From a virus, in the IMG/VR virus record IMGVR_UViG_3300037258_000145, positions 1 to 64,000 of that record: 64,000 nucleotides of DNA, one strand, 5' to 3'. Position 1 is the stretch's first letter. The number at the start of each line of letters is the position of its first letter. The position numbers and the translations under genes were made by a program. Shown here piece after piece: positions 16,398 to 25,629 of this stretch. Under the pieces are notes generated by a model. It was not told the DNA's origin. It did not search any database and saw nothing but the letters and a program-made list of their open reading frames with translations.

Positions 16398-17639
16398 TCA
16401 GTACGCCGTGTGTACCGCGTTCGTCACAGTTGCCGAGATGGTCACCGATGGCGAGGCGCTGAGCGAACGGCGGGCCTCGAAAGGAACGGTCTGCATGACG
16501 ATGTCCGACACCTTGGGGTCGACGTTGGCCATCTTCAACAAGCACTTACCCATGGACACCGTGATCCCGTAGCCAGTGGTGGCGTGAGTAGCCGAGAAGG
16601 AGATCGCGGCCTCATTGTGGGCCTGCATGAAGGACCAGAAGCCATAGGTGGAGTCGTTGAAGGTGTCGAACACCACATCGAACGAGCCGTTGACATGCAA
16701 GGCCGTGGACGGGTTGAACTGCAACTCGACGTTGCCGTTGAGGGTGTAGGTCGGCTTCAGGCCGTTGTCGATCGACAAGTTGAAGTTGGTCGGGGACTTG
16801 ATCTGGCCCCCGGCGTAATCCACGATGAACTCACTGAAGACAAAGGGCGGCTCGTCGACGATCGTCACCGCGCTCGGGCTGGTGAGCAGAGCCACGGACT
16901 GGGCGATCATGTCGCATGTCATCGACAATTCGGTGTTGGACGCCTGGCCTTTCAGGTCGAACTTGTTGACGCGAGCGCCGGCGAACTGGAGTGACTGACT
17001 GGCGCCGATGTTCTTTTCCACCGTCAGGCTCGGGATGTTGGTGATCCCAGATTCCACGATCAAATGGGTAAACGGGCTCACGACCGAAATGACTGCGGCC
17101 GCGGTGAGGTGGTTGTAAACCAAAGGGGCGTCCAGGGTTAGGACGTTGGTGGCGACGTTGGTGACCAACCGGCACTCGGCTGTGAGTGGAGTTGACGGGG
17201 TGTTGACGTCGATCTGGATGACGGTGGTGTTGGCCACGATCCCGGTCGCCGAGGTCACCGTGACCGTTGTGGCCCCTGCCGAGACGCCACCGTTCAGGGT
17301 GGTGGTGACTCCTCCGCCTGCGGTACCGGTGACGCCGTAGCCGGGCGAGCCGTCCAAGCCGATAGCCGCCGTGAAGAACAAGATGCCGTTGGTTGGGAAC
17401 ACTGGGCCCTCGACGCCACCAGCGTCCTTCTCCTCGCCATACAAACCGAAGGTCTGGAGGTCGCGGGTCCCGATCATCAGTTCGGGATAGAACAGACCGG
17501 GGTCGGTGTCCATCGTGTTGCCCGTCATGGGCAAGTCCTGGGTGGGGACTACCGGAGTGCCGAAGGTCGCCTCCTTGGCCACACCAGTAGCTGAAGCAGT
17601 GCCGAGCTTTTCTGTGAACAGGAAACCAGGTGATGCCAG
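16398..17639 (-). CDS. major tail protein (CTG start)
   Basis: A 413-residue protein. The first ordinary start in this frame is GTG at 17582, but upstream codons read in frame as CTG-ASPGFLFTEKLGTASATG and run straight into the box GGGAGGCATCTG; a TAA lies four codons before the CTG. The domain is a beta-rich tail tube protein with an internal Ig-like segment around residues 110-190 (NTTVIQIDVNTPS). Its place before the chaperones fits the tube subunit. The N-terminus predicted here is (M)ASPGF. Confidence 0.8.
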   Translation of the reverse strand: MASPGFLFTEKLGTASATGVAKEATFGTPVVPTQDLPMTGNTMDTDPGLFYPELMIGTRDLQTFGLYGEEKDAGGVEGPVFPTNGILFFTAAIGLDGSPGYGVTGTAGGGVTTTLNGGVSAGATTVTVTSATGIVANTTVIQIDVNTPSTPLTAECRLVTNVATNVLTLDAPLVYNHLTAAAVISVVSPFTHLIVESGITNIPSLTVEKNIGASQSLQFAGARVNKFDLKGQASNTELSMTCDMIAQSVALLTSPSAVTIVDEPPFVFSEFIVDYAGGQIKSPTNFNLSIDNGLKPTYTLNGNVELQFNPSTALHVNGSFDVVFDTFNDSTYGFWSFMQAHNEAAISFSATHATTGYGITVSMGKCLLKMANVDPKVSDIVMQTVPFEARRSLSASPSVTISATVTNAVHTAY

Positions 17640-17648
17640 ATGCCTCCC

Positions 17649-17996
17649 TTAGACCGCTGTCTCGGCGGTGGTGTCGGTTTTGTCGTCGGTCTGCGCCTTG
17701 GCGTACGCATCACTCGTTGAGGGCCAGCGGTTCGGCGGGACAGCGGGAGGTGCTGGCGTTTCGTCTTCAGCCTTGGGGAACACTGGGACGTCGTTGACGT
17801 CGACCTCGTACCACCCCGGGCTAGCGGCTAACTGGTCGGCGTACTGGGCCTGGTTCTCTTGGCTCTCATCGTAGGTGACGCGCTGGCCTCGGATGCCCTC
17901 AGGGTCGTCCTCGGAGGGGGAATGGGGGCCGTCGACGAATCGCTCCAAGTGGTCTTTCAACAGCACGCCGGGACCCGACCTGCGAAAATATCTCAC
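17649..17996 (-). CDS. hypothetical protein, connector or tail-completion region
   Basis: A 115-residue acidic protein (DDKTDTTAETAV end) between the gp10-like gene and the major tail gene. I chose GTG at 17996 because TAGGAT lies 8 nt upstream; the frame extends through the S palindrome to a TTG at 18068, which would begin with repeat-encoded residues. Family not recognised. Confidence 0.6.
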   Translation of the reverse strand: MRYFRRSGPGVLLKDHLERFVDGPHSPSEDDPEGIRGQRVTYDESQENQAQYADQLAASPGWYEVDVNDVPVFPKAEDETPAPPAVPPNRWPSTSDAYAKAQTDDKTDTTAETAV

Positions 17997-18010
17997 GGCC
18001 CTGAATCCTA
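17997..18010 (-). promoter_or_regulatory. leaderless-type -10 box
   Basis: Minus-strand TAGGAT (18005-18010), 8 nt before the GTG at 17996. The context GGGCTAGGATT is identical to the box before the protease gene (41088-41093). Confidence 0.5.
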
Positions 18011-18047
18011 GCCCACGGTAGCGGGAGGCATGCGGACCGCCCTGGCC

Positions 18048-18065
18048 AGTCGCGCGCGTGCGACT
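18048..18065. repeat. S-family palindrome, copy 2
   Basis: AGTCGCGCGCGTGCGACT, immediately abutting R-family copy 2. Intergenic unless the TTG start at 18068 is used. Confidence 0.8.
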
Positions 18066-18093
18066 CAATACGCGCGGTGACCGCGCGCTTTCA
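18066..18093. repeat. R-family palindrome, copy 2
   Basis: Core at 18071-18087 with G instead of C at the centre (GGTGACC). Its CTTTCA end supplies the TGA stop of the gp10-like gene. Confidence 0.85.
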
Positions 18094-18555
18094 GCCCTCC
18101 AACATGACAGCGATCCTGGCCCTCAGCTCGCCCAAGACTTCCTCCCTCATGGCCGTCCAGACGCCAACGACAGTGCGCTTACGACTGGCCCTGAGCTTGG
18201 CTGCAAACCCGCCGCCCTGATTCAGTGGAGGATGGAACCGACCGCCGAACCTGCCTCCGATGCCGAAGTCCGGCCCGAAACCGAAGGCGTTGGGGATGTC
18301 GTAGGGCTTACCTCCGGGCGGGGTGGAGAAGATGAGGTCCATCGATTCGGCGCTGGTGTGGCGCATGGAGCGGACCGAGGGCTTGTACCCGCCCCCTGAC
18401 TTACGAGGCAGCGATTTGGCCGCCAGGGCTTCGCGGAGCGCGGCGCTCATCGTCGGGCTTACCGTGTCGGCCCACTCGGTCGCCAGGGTGGAGAACCGGA
18501 AACGGTTGAGGCGGGCTATGGCCTCGTCGACACCTTCGACCCTGATCTCGCTCAC
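18091..18555 (-). CDS. HK97 gp10-like head-tail / tail terminator-region protein
   Basis: A 154-residue protein. The opening VEGVDEAIARLNRF and the C-terminal WTAMREEVLGELRARIAVMLEG helix match the HK97 gp10-like family, which acts in head-tail joining or tail completion. A glycine-rich loop (FGFGPDFGIGGRFGGRF) fills the middle. The GTG start lies 6 nt behind TAGCCT, and divergently transcribed small genes begin 34 nt away. Confidence 0.72.
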   Translation of the reverse strand: MSEIRVEGVDEAIARLNRFRFSTLATEWADTVSPTMSAALREALAAKSLPRKSGGGYKPSVRSMRHTSAESMDLIFSTPPGGKPYDIPNAFGFGPDFGIGGRFGGRFHPPLNQGGGFAAKLRASRKRTVVGVWTAMREEVLGELRARIAVMLEG

Positions 18556-18588
18556 AGGTCCAGGCTAGTCCTGCTAAGCTTCCTTTGC
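18556..18588. promoter_or_regulatory. back-to-back divergent leaderless promoters
   Basis: Minus-strand TAGCCT (18562-18567) faces the gp10-like gene and plus-strand TAAGCT (18575-18580) faces the small membrane genes. The boxes are separated by 7 nt, the same geometry as at 48920-48938. Confidence 0.6.
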
Positions 18589-18693
18589 ATGACCCTCGAC
18601 CAAGCACTCGCTCGACATCAGGGACGGATGCGGTTCTACATGCGAGCCCTACGTCCTGTGACCTTGTTGGTCCAGTGGTGGTTCGACCCATGA
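18589..18693 (+). CDS. 34-residue peptide
   Basis: ATG 8 nt behind TAAGCT starts a 34-codon frame (MTLDQALARHQ...) rich in Arg and Leu with a WW pair near the end. Its stop overlaps the next ATG (ATGA), forming a two-peptide plus-strand operon inside the minus-strand tail module. Function unknown. Confidence 0.5.
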   Translation: MTLDQALARHQGRMRFYMRALRPVTLLVQWWFDP

Positions 18694-18770
18694 CCCGCTT
18701 CACTCATTTCGGTTTCCTTGCCGTAATCCTTGCCCTAGCTGCTTTGGGTATCTGGCTCGCGTTGCCTTAG
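18690..18770 (+). CDS. 26-residue single-pass membrane peptide
   Basis: Starts at the ATG overlapping the previous stop. Residues 7-24 (HFGFLAVILALAALGIWL) form one hydrophobic helix. It ends convergently, 4 nt inside the tail spike gene end. Possibly a moron or a lysis accessory; no family known. Confidence 0.5.
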   Translation: MTRFTHFGFLAVILALAALGIWLALP

Positions 18771-21700
18771 CCAGCCTGCCAGTTGGCCCCGTCTGATATA
18801 ACCCTCTGGCTCACCCCTGCGGCAATGGTCGTCACCGGTATCGTCCCAGCCGTAGCCGCGAGGCCAAGACTGTTGGTAGAGGCGTTGGCGTTCACGACGG
18901 TATAGCCGTTGCCCGCCCCCTCCGTGACGGCCGAAGGCAACGTAGCCGTCTGGGCGGAAGTCGACAGGGTCCAGATGTGGGCCTTGTGGACATCGTTGGT
19001 AGGGATCGTGGCTGAGGTGGTGTGGGTCGATTGGCCGCTGAAGCCGTCGAAGGGGCCATAACCACCGCGGACAATGAGCCCAGTACGGCCTGAGGTCGTA
19101 AAGGGTGCTTTGCTGCTAACCCAGCGGCAGGAGGCCAGGTTGATCGAGAACGGGTCATCTGTCCCCGTGGCGGTGGTGTCTTGGAACGGCACGGCGCCGG
19201 CCCAACCCGAAAGGTCGCAATTGTCGACCACGACCTGGCCGGCGGTGTAGGTCCCGGCCGCGGCGTTAGCGTTCACTATGGCCGCACCACCGAGTGACGA
19301 GGTAAACCTGACGCCGGTCAGGGCGACGTTGCAGTTTGCGTGCGGCACGGCGCAAACTAGGTAGTTGATCCCGCCCCCCTGGGTCAGGTGGCCGCCGCGC
19401 ACGGTTAGATTGACAGCAAAACTCGGCGTAGACGGGAAGGAGAACAGCTCGGCCCAGTTACCGCTCAGGGTGAGCGTCGGGTTCTCAATCACAATGTCGA
19501 CCGGACCGACAGTGGCGTTCGAGGCGGATATTAATACGATATTGATTGGGCCGACGTAGCCTGAGGCGGCAGTGTAGGAGCCGGTCGGGGCCGAGCTGAC
19601 GACAAAGGTTATTTGCGTCGAAGACACAATCGAGGCGATGGTCCAAGTCCCGTTTATGTTGCTCCACGTACCACCGGCCGCCCCGGTGACAGTGATCGTC
19701 TGGCCGACAACGAGGCGGTTGGTATCCGCGATGGTGGCCGTGATCGTGGTGGTTGAATTGGTCGCCACCGAGATGGTGCCGGGGATGTTGACTATCGGGT
19801 TATTGATCCGATAGGTACCGACCGGCCCGACGCTGGTGCCGCCGATGCCTGGGGAGATGCCGATCCGAGGGGCTGTGCTGCCAGTAGATGGGGTATAGCT
19901 GGGTGACCAGATTGGAGTGTCTATATCGCAGCTCCGTGCCTCGACGGTGATAGCGCCTCCGTTGGGGAAGTTGGGCTGCACCATCTTGAGGCACTCAGTA
20001 GAGTCCCTGACGATCACCCCGGCGCACGGTATGCCATTAGCACCGAAGGTTGGGGCTATCAGGACCCTGTAGTATGGGCCTGGGCCTTGAGCCGTACCGT
20101 TTTCGTGCCACCAGTAAGCGCCACCGTTGTTGTCGGAGACATCGAACCGTGATCCGGTGGAGAGGGCGGAGGCATCAGGGGCAATATACGACGCGTGCCA
20201 ACCGGGGCTCGTCTGGTCAACCAATGTGGGCACCGAGCCGGTGGCGAAGAAAGTGCAGTTCTCGTCATAAAGTCGAGTGTCGCCCCCGACATTGTTAAAC
20301 GCAGCCCGGCAGTCGAAGTAGGCGTAGATGTTGCAGTCTTTGAGTATCGAAAATTTCTGAGCCGTGCCGGTACCGGCACCAACCCACAGCCCAACCGTGG
20401 GGGAATAAACAGGGTCAGAGTCGACAGCAATAGCCCGCAGCCAGTGCGTGAGGGAATCGCTTGTCGATGAGCCGATCACCTGGGCGATGCCGAACAGGGC
20501 TTCCGAGGACTGATGGGTCTGGTACTGCTGACCCATCCACCGGAAGTACAGGCCCTCCAGCTCCAGATTGACGCCATCGCCAGCCTGATAGCCCCAGGCT
20601 TGGAAACCAAACTCCAGGCTCGGTGCTACGACCGTAAACATGGCCGTTCCGCGTGCAGCCTTGACGCTGAAGGTCAATGATTGCGTAGCCGTCGACAGAT
20701 TCGGGTTCGTCAGTTCGGCAGAAAGCCCGGCACTCGTGAGAAGGTGCAGATAATTGCCGGGGGGTACCCACAGCTGCTTACTCGCCGTGAACGCGGCGGC
20801 AACGGCGGCGGCATGTAGAGCGCTGTTGTCGGTGCCGCAAGCGACCGTCATGCCAGTGCAGGAATAGGGAACATTGGCGGGAGTGGTGATGGTCACCTGG
20901 GTACCCGATTGGATGCTGGCCACCGTGTCCTGGTAGAAGGCGTGGAACTCAACGTGCACGGCCGAGACACCCGAGGCGTTCCCGCAAGCCGCCGCCAGCA
21001 CGACCGTCCCACCAGCCCCCGTCGAACCGACTGAAACAATGGTGGTCGACAGAAGGAACCCGCTAGCAGCCCCAGCAGAGACTAGGCACACCATCCCCGC
21101 CGCTGCCCACGTGGGAACCGTACAGGTCAGGGTGGTGCTGGTGTGGCTCATCACCCCATCGAGAGTGATGGCGTATTTGTAGAGCTGGACAACCGAGCCG
21201 ACCTTGGCATTGGCTAGAGCCGTCGAAGAGGAGACTACGCCGCTGGTGACCGTCATCGCCCCGTCTGTAGCAATAAGGCAGTCCGCTACCATTCCCCCGT
21301 CAGCGACAGCGTTGTAGACGCCGTTGACGAGGCCAGGGCCCAGGGTCGAAGGGTTCGCTGAGAACTTAGTGTAGGTGAGCACCGACGTACCGACCGTGAC
21401 GACCTGAGAAATCAGCAACCATGAGGTAGTGCCATTGGCCGTGCCGCTCTGGACTGGGATAGCCCCCGTGTCGTTGATATCTGCGGGCGAGTTGTAGTCG
21501 GTGGCCCGCGTGAAGATCGGCGGCAGGAGGCTCGTCTGGAGTTGCGTCAGGCTGTAGATCCCGTTGTACGCACCGGGATTCCCGCTCTGGGTGTCGTTCT
21601 TCACCAGCAAACGCTGACCTGTCGCTGTGAAGGTGTACGTCCCGTCGACCGTGATGGGAGTGTTGACCGAGCCAGTAAAAGTGGCCCCGACTCCTGAGGC

Positions 21701-22291
21701 GCCGTTCACGTAGGTCAGCCCTGAGGTATCCGAGGCTTGCGTAGTGGCGGCCTGCACGGCGACAGCGGGGTTGACCCCAGCAATAGCGTTGGCGACCGCG
21801 GTGGATACAAAGGCGTCCGTAGCCACGCTGGTGGTCGCATCGCCAGCAGTTTGGGTCGTGGCTGTGGTGGCGCTAGGAAGCGCCAGAGAGGTCGACAAGC
21901 CGGGGTTGGGATAGGTCCCACTGAGAGAACCGCCAGCCGCCCCCGATGGCGTCGCACTCGTCGGCACCGCCGCTAGAAGCTGCGAGATGGCCGCTGCAAC
22001 CGCCGCTGAGCCCGACAAGGTCTGATCAACGAGGGTTACCACGAAGTTGCACGCGGCGGTCGCTACAACGACTGTGAGCCCGTTCTGGAGCGTCCAGTTG
22101 TATAGCAGGGTGACCGGCGCGGTCGGGGTGATGGTGGCAATGACCTTGCCCGAACCGGTCGTGGAGTCGTACAGGGTGATCGTGGCCCCGGAGCCGACGG
22201 TGGAGATGGTGACCGACTGGAGGATCCCACCTCCCGCGGTTTGAAGCGGGAAGGTGCCGGTGGTGGTGATCGGGAACGCGGGTGCAGTCAG
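18767..22291 (-). CDS. tail spike, right-handed beta-helix type (CTG start)
   Basis: An 1174-residue protein when begun at the CTG of GGAGGTCATCTG; the first usual start (GTG at 22042) would remove 83 residues of clean coding sequence (LTAPAFPITTTGTFPLQT...). The N-terminus is beta-rich and likely docks to the tail. Residues ~120-190 contain GTYPNPGLS-type tail-fibre linkers. The central ~500 residues show the asparagine- and valine-rich pattern of pectate-lyase-like beta helices (FDCRAAFNNVGGDTRLYDENCTFFA). The C-terminus ends in a tail-fibre-like trimer motif. Confidence 0.72.
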   Translation of the reverse strand: MTAPAFPITTTGTFPLQTAGGGILQSVTISTVGSGATITLYDSTTGSGKVIATITPTAPVTLLYNWTLQNGLTVVVATAACNFVVTLVDQTLSGSAAVAAAISQLLAAVPTSATPSGAAGGSLSGTYPNPGLSTSLALPSATTATTQTAGDATTSVATDAFVSTAVANAIAGVNPAVAVQAATTQASDTSGLTYVNGASGVGATFTGSVNTPITVDGTYTFTATGQRLLVKNDTQSGNPGAYNGIYSLTQLQTSLLPPIFTRATDYNSPADINDTGAIPVQSGTANGTTSWLLISQVVTVGTSVLTYTKFSANPSTLGPGLVNGVYNAVADGGMVADCLIATDGAMTVTSGVVSSSTALANAKVGSVVQLYKYAITLDGVMSHTSTTLTCTVPTWAAAGMVCLVSAGAASGFLLSTTIVSVGSTGAGGTVVLAAACGNASGVSAVHVEFHAFYQDTVASIQSGTQVTITTPANVPYSCTGMTVACGTDNSALHAAAVAAAFTASKQLWVPPGNYLHLLTSAGLSAELTNPNLSTATQSLTFSVKAARGTAMFTVVAPSLEFGFQAWGYQAGDGVNLELEGLYFRWMGQQYQTHQSSEALFGIAQVIGSSTSDSLTHWLRAIAVDSDPVYSPTVGLWVGAGTGTAQKFSILKDCNIYAYFDCRAAFNNVGGDTRLYDENCTFFATGSVPTLVDQTSPGWHASYIAPDASALSTGSRFDVSDNNGGAYWWHENGTAQGPGPYYRVLIAPTFGANGIPCAGVIVRDSTECLKMVQPNFPNGGAITVEARSCDIDTPIWSPSYTPSTGSTAPRIGISPGIGGTSVGPVGTYRINNPIVNIPGTISVATNSTTTITATIADTNRLVVGQTITVTGAAGGTWSNINGTWTIASIVSSTQITFVVSSAPTGSYTAASGYVGPINIVLISASNATVGPVDIVIENPTLTLSGNWAELFSFPSTPSFAVNLTVRGGHLTQGGGINYLVCAVPHANCNVALTGVRFTSSLGGAAIVNANAAAGTYTAGQVVVDNCDLSGWAGAVPFQDTTATGTDDPFSINLASCRWVSSKAPFTTSGRTGLIVRGGYGPFDGFSGQSTHTTSATIPTNDVHKAHIWTLSTSAQTATLPSAVTEGAGNGYTVVNANASTNSLGLAATAGTIPVTTIAAGVSQRVISDGANWQAG

Positions 22292-22316
22292 ATGACCTCC
22301 ATGAGGCTCAAGCCTA
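22292..22316 (-). promoter_or_regulatory. promoter with leaderless micro-ORF MEVI before the spike CTG
   Basis: Minus-strand TAGGCT (22311-22316), then 8 nt, then ATG GAG GTC ATC TGA (22288-22302). The micro-ORF contains the Shine-Dalgarno GGAGG, and its stop overlaps the spike CTG. Confidence 0.5.
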
Positions 22317-22380
22317 GACGCTGGCCCTGGCTCGGCTGCGCACCGTCACCGTCAGCGACGGCTGGACTTAGGACACTGGA

Positions 22381-23025
22381 TCAGACCGGAGCGAATGAGG
22401 CAACCACGCCAGCCGCTTGCACGCTGGTCGCGTCCGTGAAGGTCTCCGAGTAGGCCCCCGCTGGAGTAATAAGTCCTCCGCTGTCGTAAAGACCACAAGC
22501 GCTGTTGAAAGCACGCAGGATGACGCCCCCCGGAGCGGTGCTCATCCCGTATTGGCACATGGCAGCCCAGGCGTTATTGGTTACCGTCGTCAGGGCCAGT
22601 GCCAGAGAAGTACTTCCGTTGACTGACGCGGAAGCGGAGGCGTCAGGCTGACCAGTTTGGCGTGCCCCCGCGTACGAGGCCGTGCAACCGGCCAGGAGCT
22701 GAGTTGTCGTGGAAGTGATCAGGACGGTGTGAGACCCCGACGGGGGGTTGACCAGCATGAAAAGGTAGACCCAGTTTGTCAGGGATGGCACTTCTTTACT
22801 GACCACCAATGTCATTGGCACGCCGTTATAGGAGGCGGCTACACCGGTACCAGTTCCCCCACTGGTCCCAGCAAGGAACAGGATGCGATTGGCGTTCGAC
22901 GAACAGGTGTGAGCCCATGATTTGCTTGTGGCCCCGAAGCCGGAGGCTCCGTCGGAAGCAGCGTCGAATGTGATGAAGGTGGCCGGCGATACGAACGCAC
23001 TGGTAGATAGTTTCCCGAGAGGCAT
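22381..23025 (-). CDS. beta-sandwich tail-associated protein
   Basis: A 214-residue protein. I chose the ATG 1 nt after the upstream stop (TGAGATG); the longer frame would overlap the spike by 75 nt. It has the repeated pattern of secreted or phage glycan-binding beta-sandwiches: WAHTCSSNANRILFLAGTSG, VAASYNGVPMTLV and VYLFMLVNPPSGSHTVLI. The protein at 29455-30126 has a similar style. Probably a fibre tip or accessory lectin. Confidence 0.6.
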   Translation of the reverse strand: MPLGKLSTSAFVSPATFITFDAASDGASGFGATSKSWAHTCSSNANRILFLAGTSGGTGTGVAASYNGVPMTLVVSKEVPSLTNWVYLFMLVNPPSGSHTVLITSTTTQLLAGCTASYAGARQTGQPDASASASVNGSTSLALALTTVTNNAWAAMCQYGMSTAPGGVILRAFNSACGLYDSGGLITPAGAYSETFTDATSVQAAGVVASFAPV

Positions 23026-23026
23026 C

Positions 23027-25156
23027 TCAGAAAGCTTGTCCCGAAACAAGTCCGTTCCATTGACCGTTTGCGTCACAGACGAAGTCGTAACGATCGTAGG
23101 CACCCGCCCCAGTGGTCAAGGTGGGGGGGCTGCCGCCGGGCCAGTTCACGCCGGTAAAACTGACCGTGTAGTTGTAGGTGCCCCCGGTGGAGGGCTGGCG
23201 GAAAAAGCCATAGCAGAACGCCCCTGGCGTGGCTGTTGGCATTGTCATCGTCAGATTGGCCGACAGGGTGACATCGTTGGCGATGTAGGCCAGCGCCAGG
23301 GTGGCTCCTGGGCTTAGGACCTCGTTCATCCACTCGGTCAAGCCGTAGACCTGCCCGTTGACAATGACGGTGTTCTGCATCACCAGCGCGAACGAAGTAT
23401 CCGGGCTGAATACGGACGCCCAGCCGCTGCCGTTGATAATTATGGTGTTGTTGATGGCACCGTTGATCAGCTTGAGGGCATACGCCTGAGTACCGGATGC
23501 CAGCGACATGGAGACGGTTATCGTGCATCCGAACGCTCCCCCGGCACTTCCGTCCAACGCTACCCCGGCATAGTCATTCGGGTTGGTCGAGTTGTAGGTG
23601 CTAGTGGCCTGGTTGAAATTGATCCCGATGATATTGCCCTGGAATGCACAGGTCTTGCCGAGGACGTAGAGCCCATATGTGCTGTTCTGCTCACTGGAGC
23701 ACCCAGCATAAGTGCTGTCACTGCCGGTTACGTAGACGCCAACGCCGTAGTCGGGGGCCTGGTTCTGGGTTCCCCGCCCGGCACCGTACATGGGTCGCTG
23801 GGGAGCCAACCAGTTGGCGGTGTCCGTCGAGGGGGTGCCACTGTAGGCGGTTAAAGACGAGGCGGCGATGTAGATGCAACCGAGATAAATAGTGGCGGCG
23901 CCCGCGGCCCAGTTCAGTCCATTGGTGTAGGGAACTGCCGTGCCGCTGTTGTAGAAGTGACAGTCCGCATAGGAGTTGTCGCCCGCCGCGTTCCACGATC
24001 CGCTGAGACCGTTCTCGGAATACTTACAGGCAATGTGCTCATTGTCGAAGTTGCCCTGGAAGTGGCCGCTACCGCCGTTGTGATTGCAATAGACATTGAA
24101 ATAGGTGATCTCACCGTGACCGCCAATTGTGCCGTTGATACCCTCGCCCGTCTGGTTCTTGATCGCCACCCGCTCGATGAGCGCATTCGTGTCGAAATCA
24201 CTGGCCGAAGTGGTGTCAAGAAGCAGCCCTGAATGCCAGTCACCCAAGGTCTGAGCATTTTCCTTGACAATCCGCAGATTGGCCAGTCGGAACCATTGCG
24301 CGGCCCCCGTAGCCGACAGAGCAGCGCAGTCGGCATTCGCCGCCTGTGTGATGAAATACCCATTGGCCCATCCGAGACCTTCAAGATTGCCGCCGCTTGG
24401 GATGACAAGAGTCGTGGATACGGTGACGACGGGATCTGTGAGCCACAGTACACCAAGCCCTCCAGGCCCAGCCGCCGCGAAAGTAGCCCAGTTGGCCAGT
24501 CCTCCGATGGCCGTAGTGCTTGAGAGACCCAAGTTGAAGTTGATGTCGACCTCGGTCCCAGACGTGACCTTGATCGTCTCATTGGGCGACGTGACCGTTC
24601 CGCCACCGCCTCCTCCTGGCCCCCACGCCGCCGATGCCCCGCTTGAAGGAGCAGTGGGCACGTAGCCGGGCGTAGGAGTGCCGGTGGCAAGTTGGGACAA
24701 GGGGACCACGCCGACAGGGCCCGTGCTGGCTACTCCGTTGGCCACTCCGACCGAAGTCACCAGCACGTATGAGTACGTCGGCGTCGACGTGGACGGAGAA
24801 AGTTGAGACAGGTCGATCGTCCCCCCAGGTGCCGCGTGAGGGATTACGACATCGTAGGTGCGCGACGGGGAGCCGGTGATGTTTTCAGTAACGACCCACG
24901 TGGAGCCGGTCGGCTGCGTCGTGGTGTCGTCGTTGGCGATCAGGACGATACCGACGGTGCTGTTGACCGAGATCTGGCCGCTGCCGTTGAGGGTGGCCGT
25001 CAGGGGGTTGGTGGAGGCGTCGGCGAACAGCTTGTCAGTCGAGTCCTGCAACAGGGTCGACAACCGGAATGTGACGGAACCTGCGGCGGGCGTTAGACCG
25101 TCACCTGACCCAAAAGGGACCAAATATGTCCCCGTAACGACGATAGGTGTAAACAG
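23027..25156 (-). CDS. second beta-helix tail spike (CTG start)
   Basis: A 709-residue protein beginning at the CTG of AGGAGGCATCTG (CTG TTT ACA CCT ATC); the first conventional start, TTG at 25123, would cut off FTPIVVTGTY. The N-terminal ~120 residues are a beta domain (VPFGSGDGLTPAAGSVTFRL) similar to spike head-binding parts; residues ~210-560 show beta-helix rungs with many N and G (YFNVYCNHNGGSGHFQGNFDNEH). A likely depolymerase or receptor-binding spike; no catalytic residues can be assigned. Confidence 0.7.
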   Translation of the reverse strand: MFTPIVVTGTYLVPFGSGDGLTPAAGSVTFRLSTLLQDSTDKLFADASTNPLTATLNGSGQISVNSTVGIVLIANDDTTTQPTGSTWVVTENITGSPSRTYDVVIPHAAPGGTIDLSQLSPSTSTPTYSYVLVTSVGVANGVASTGPVGVVPLSQLATGTPTPGYVPTAPSSGASAAWGPGGGGGGTVTSPNETIKVTSGTEVDINFNLGLSSTTAIGGLANWATFAAAGPGGLGVLWLTDPVVTVSTTLVIPSGGNLEGLGWANGYFITQAANADCAALSATGAAQWFRLANLRIVKENAQTLGDWHSGLLLDTTSASDFDTNALIERVAIKNQTGEGINGTIGGHGEITYFNVYCNHNGGSGHFQGNFDNEHIACKYSENGLSGSWNAAGDNSYADCHFYNSGTAVPYTNGLNWAAGAATIYLGCIYIAASSLTAYSGTPSTDTANWLAPQRPMYGAGRGTQNQAPDYGVGVYVTGSDSTYAGCSSEQNSTYGLYVLGKTCAFQGNIIGINFNQATSTYNSTNPNDYAGVALDGSAGGAFGCTITVSMSLASGTQAYALKLINGAINNTIIINGSGWASVFSPDTSFALVMQNTVIVNGQVYGLTEWMNEVLSPGATLALAYIANDVTLSANLTMTMPTATPGAFCYGFFRQPSTGGTYNYTVSFTGVNWPGGSPPTLTTGAGAYDRYDFVCDANGQWNGLVSGQAF

Positions 25157-25179
25157 ATGCCTCCTCTACGCCAAGCCTA
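25157..25179 (-). promoter_or_regulatory. promoter abutting the Shine-Dalgarno
   Basis: Minus-strand TAGGCT (25174-25179) is exactly 8 nt from AGGAGGCATCTG (25154-25165). Transcription would start about one base before AGGAGG, giving a 5' leader of about 10 nt. The TAG is also the upstream stop codon. Confidence 0.5.
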
Positions 25180-25606
25180 GACCGGACAGAAGACAGTCGT
25201 CCGCATGCTCCACACCGCGTTTGATGGCGTGCCGGTGTAGCCGATCACCAGGGAGTAAGTGTGGCCCACGGTGAGAGCCGACCCGCGCAGCATTTGGGTG
25301 ATGAGCCCGCCTGAGACCGAGGGGACGTCGGACAGGGTGACGACGCTGTTGGGCGTGGTCGAGGTATCGGTCAGGACCGAAGTGGGGAAGCGGAGCCCCG
25401 TGTCGCCAGTCGCGTTCTGATAGGTCGTCGGATCGAAGGTGAACAGTAAGGCATCAGTCGAACCGACCTCGATGGTGGCGGGCAGCGTGTCGATCAGCAT
25501 GGGGACCTGAGCGACCAAAGACAGGGTGCGTGGAGGTGCGAATACCAGGAGTGCCACTTCACCTGGGCCCTCGTTCGGTGATGACTTGTCGAACCTGGTT
25601 TGACAG
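25177..25606 (-). CDS. tail-region protein requiring a +1 frameshift
   Basis: AGGAGGCATCTG starts a frame reading CTG-SNQVRQVITERGP and then AGG TGA. Shifting +1 at GGG.CCC.A (25564-25570) continues as GEVALLVFAPPRTLSLVAQVP to the stop at 25177, about 142 residues. The length is 3n+1. A conventional call would begin at GTG 25557 without a good ribosome site. The body is a beta domain (ATIEVGSTDALLFTFDPTT) resembling tail-fibre accessory or virion Ig domains. A one-base sequencing error is the alternative. Confidence 0.55.
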
Positions 25607-25629
25607 ATGCCTCCTCGACCCTCAGTGTA
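25607..25629 (-). promoter_or_regulatory. promoter abutting the Shine-Dalgarno
   Basis: Minus-strand TACACT (25624-25629) lies exactly 8 nt from AGGAGGCATCTG (25604-25615). Same spacing as at 25174 and 26951. Confidence 0.5.

Noticed and set aside
23015-23030. GAGAGGCATCTCAG on the plus strand, resembling the CTG box
   Set aside because: It lies in the opposite orientation to the genes there and has CATCTC, not CATCTG; the ATG on the minus strand follows a stop normally.
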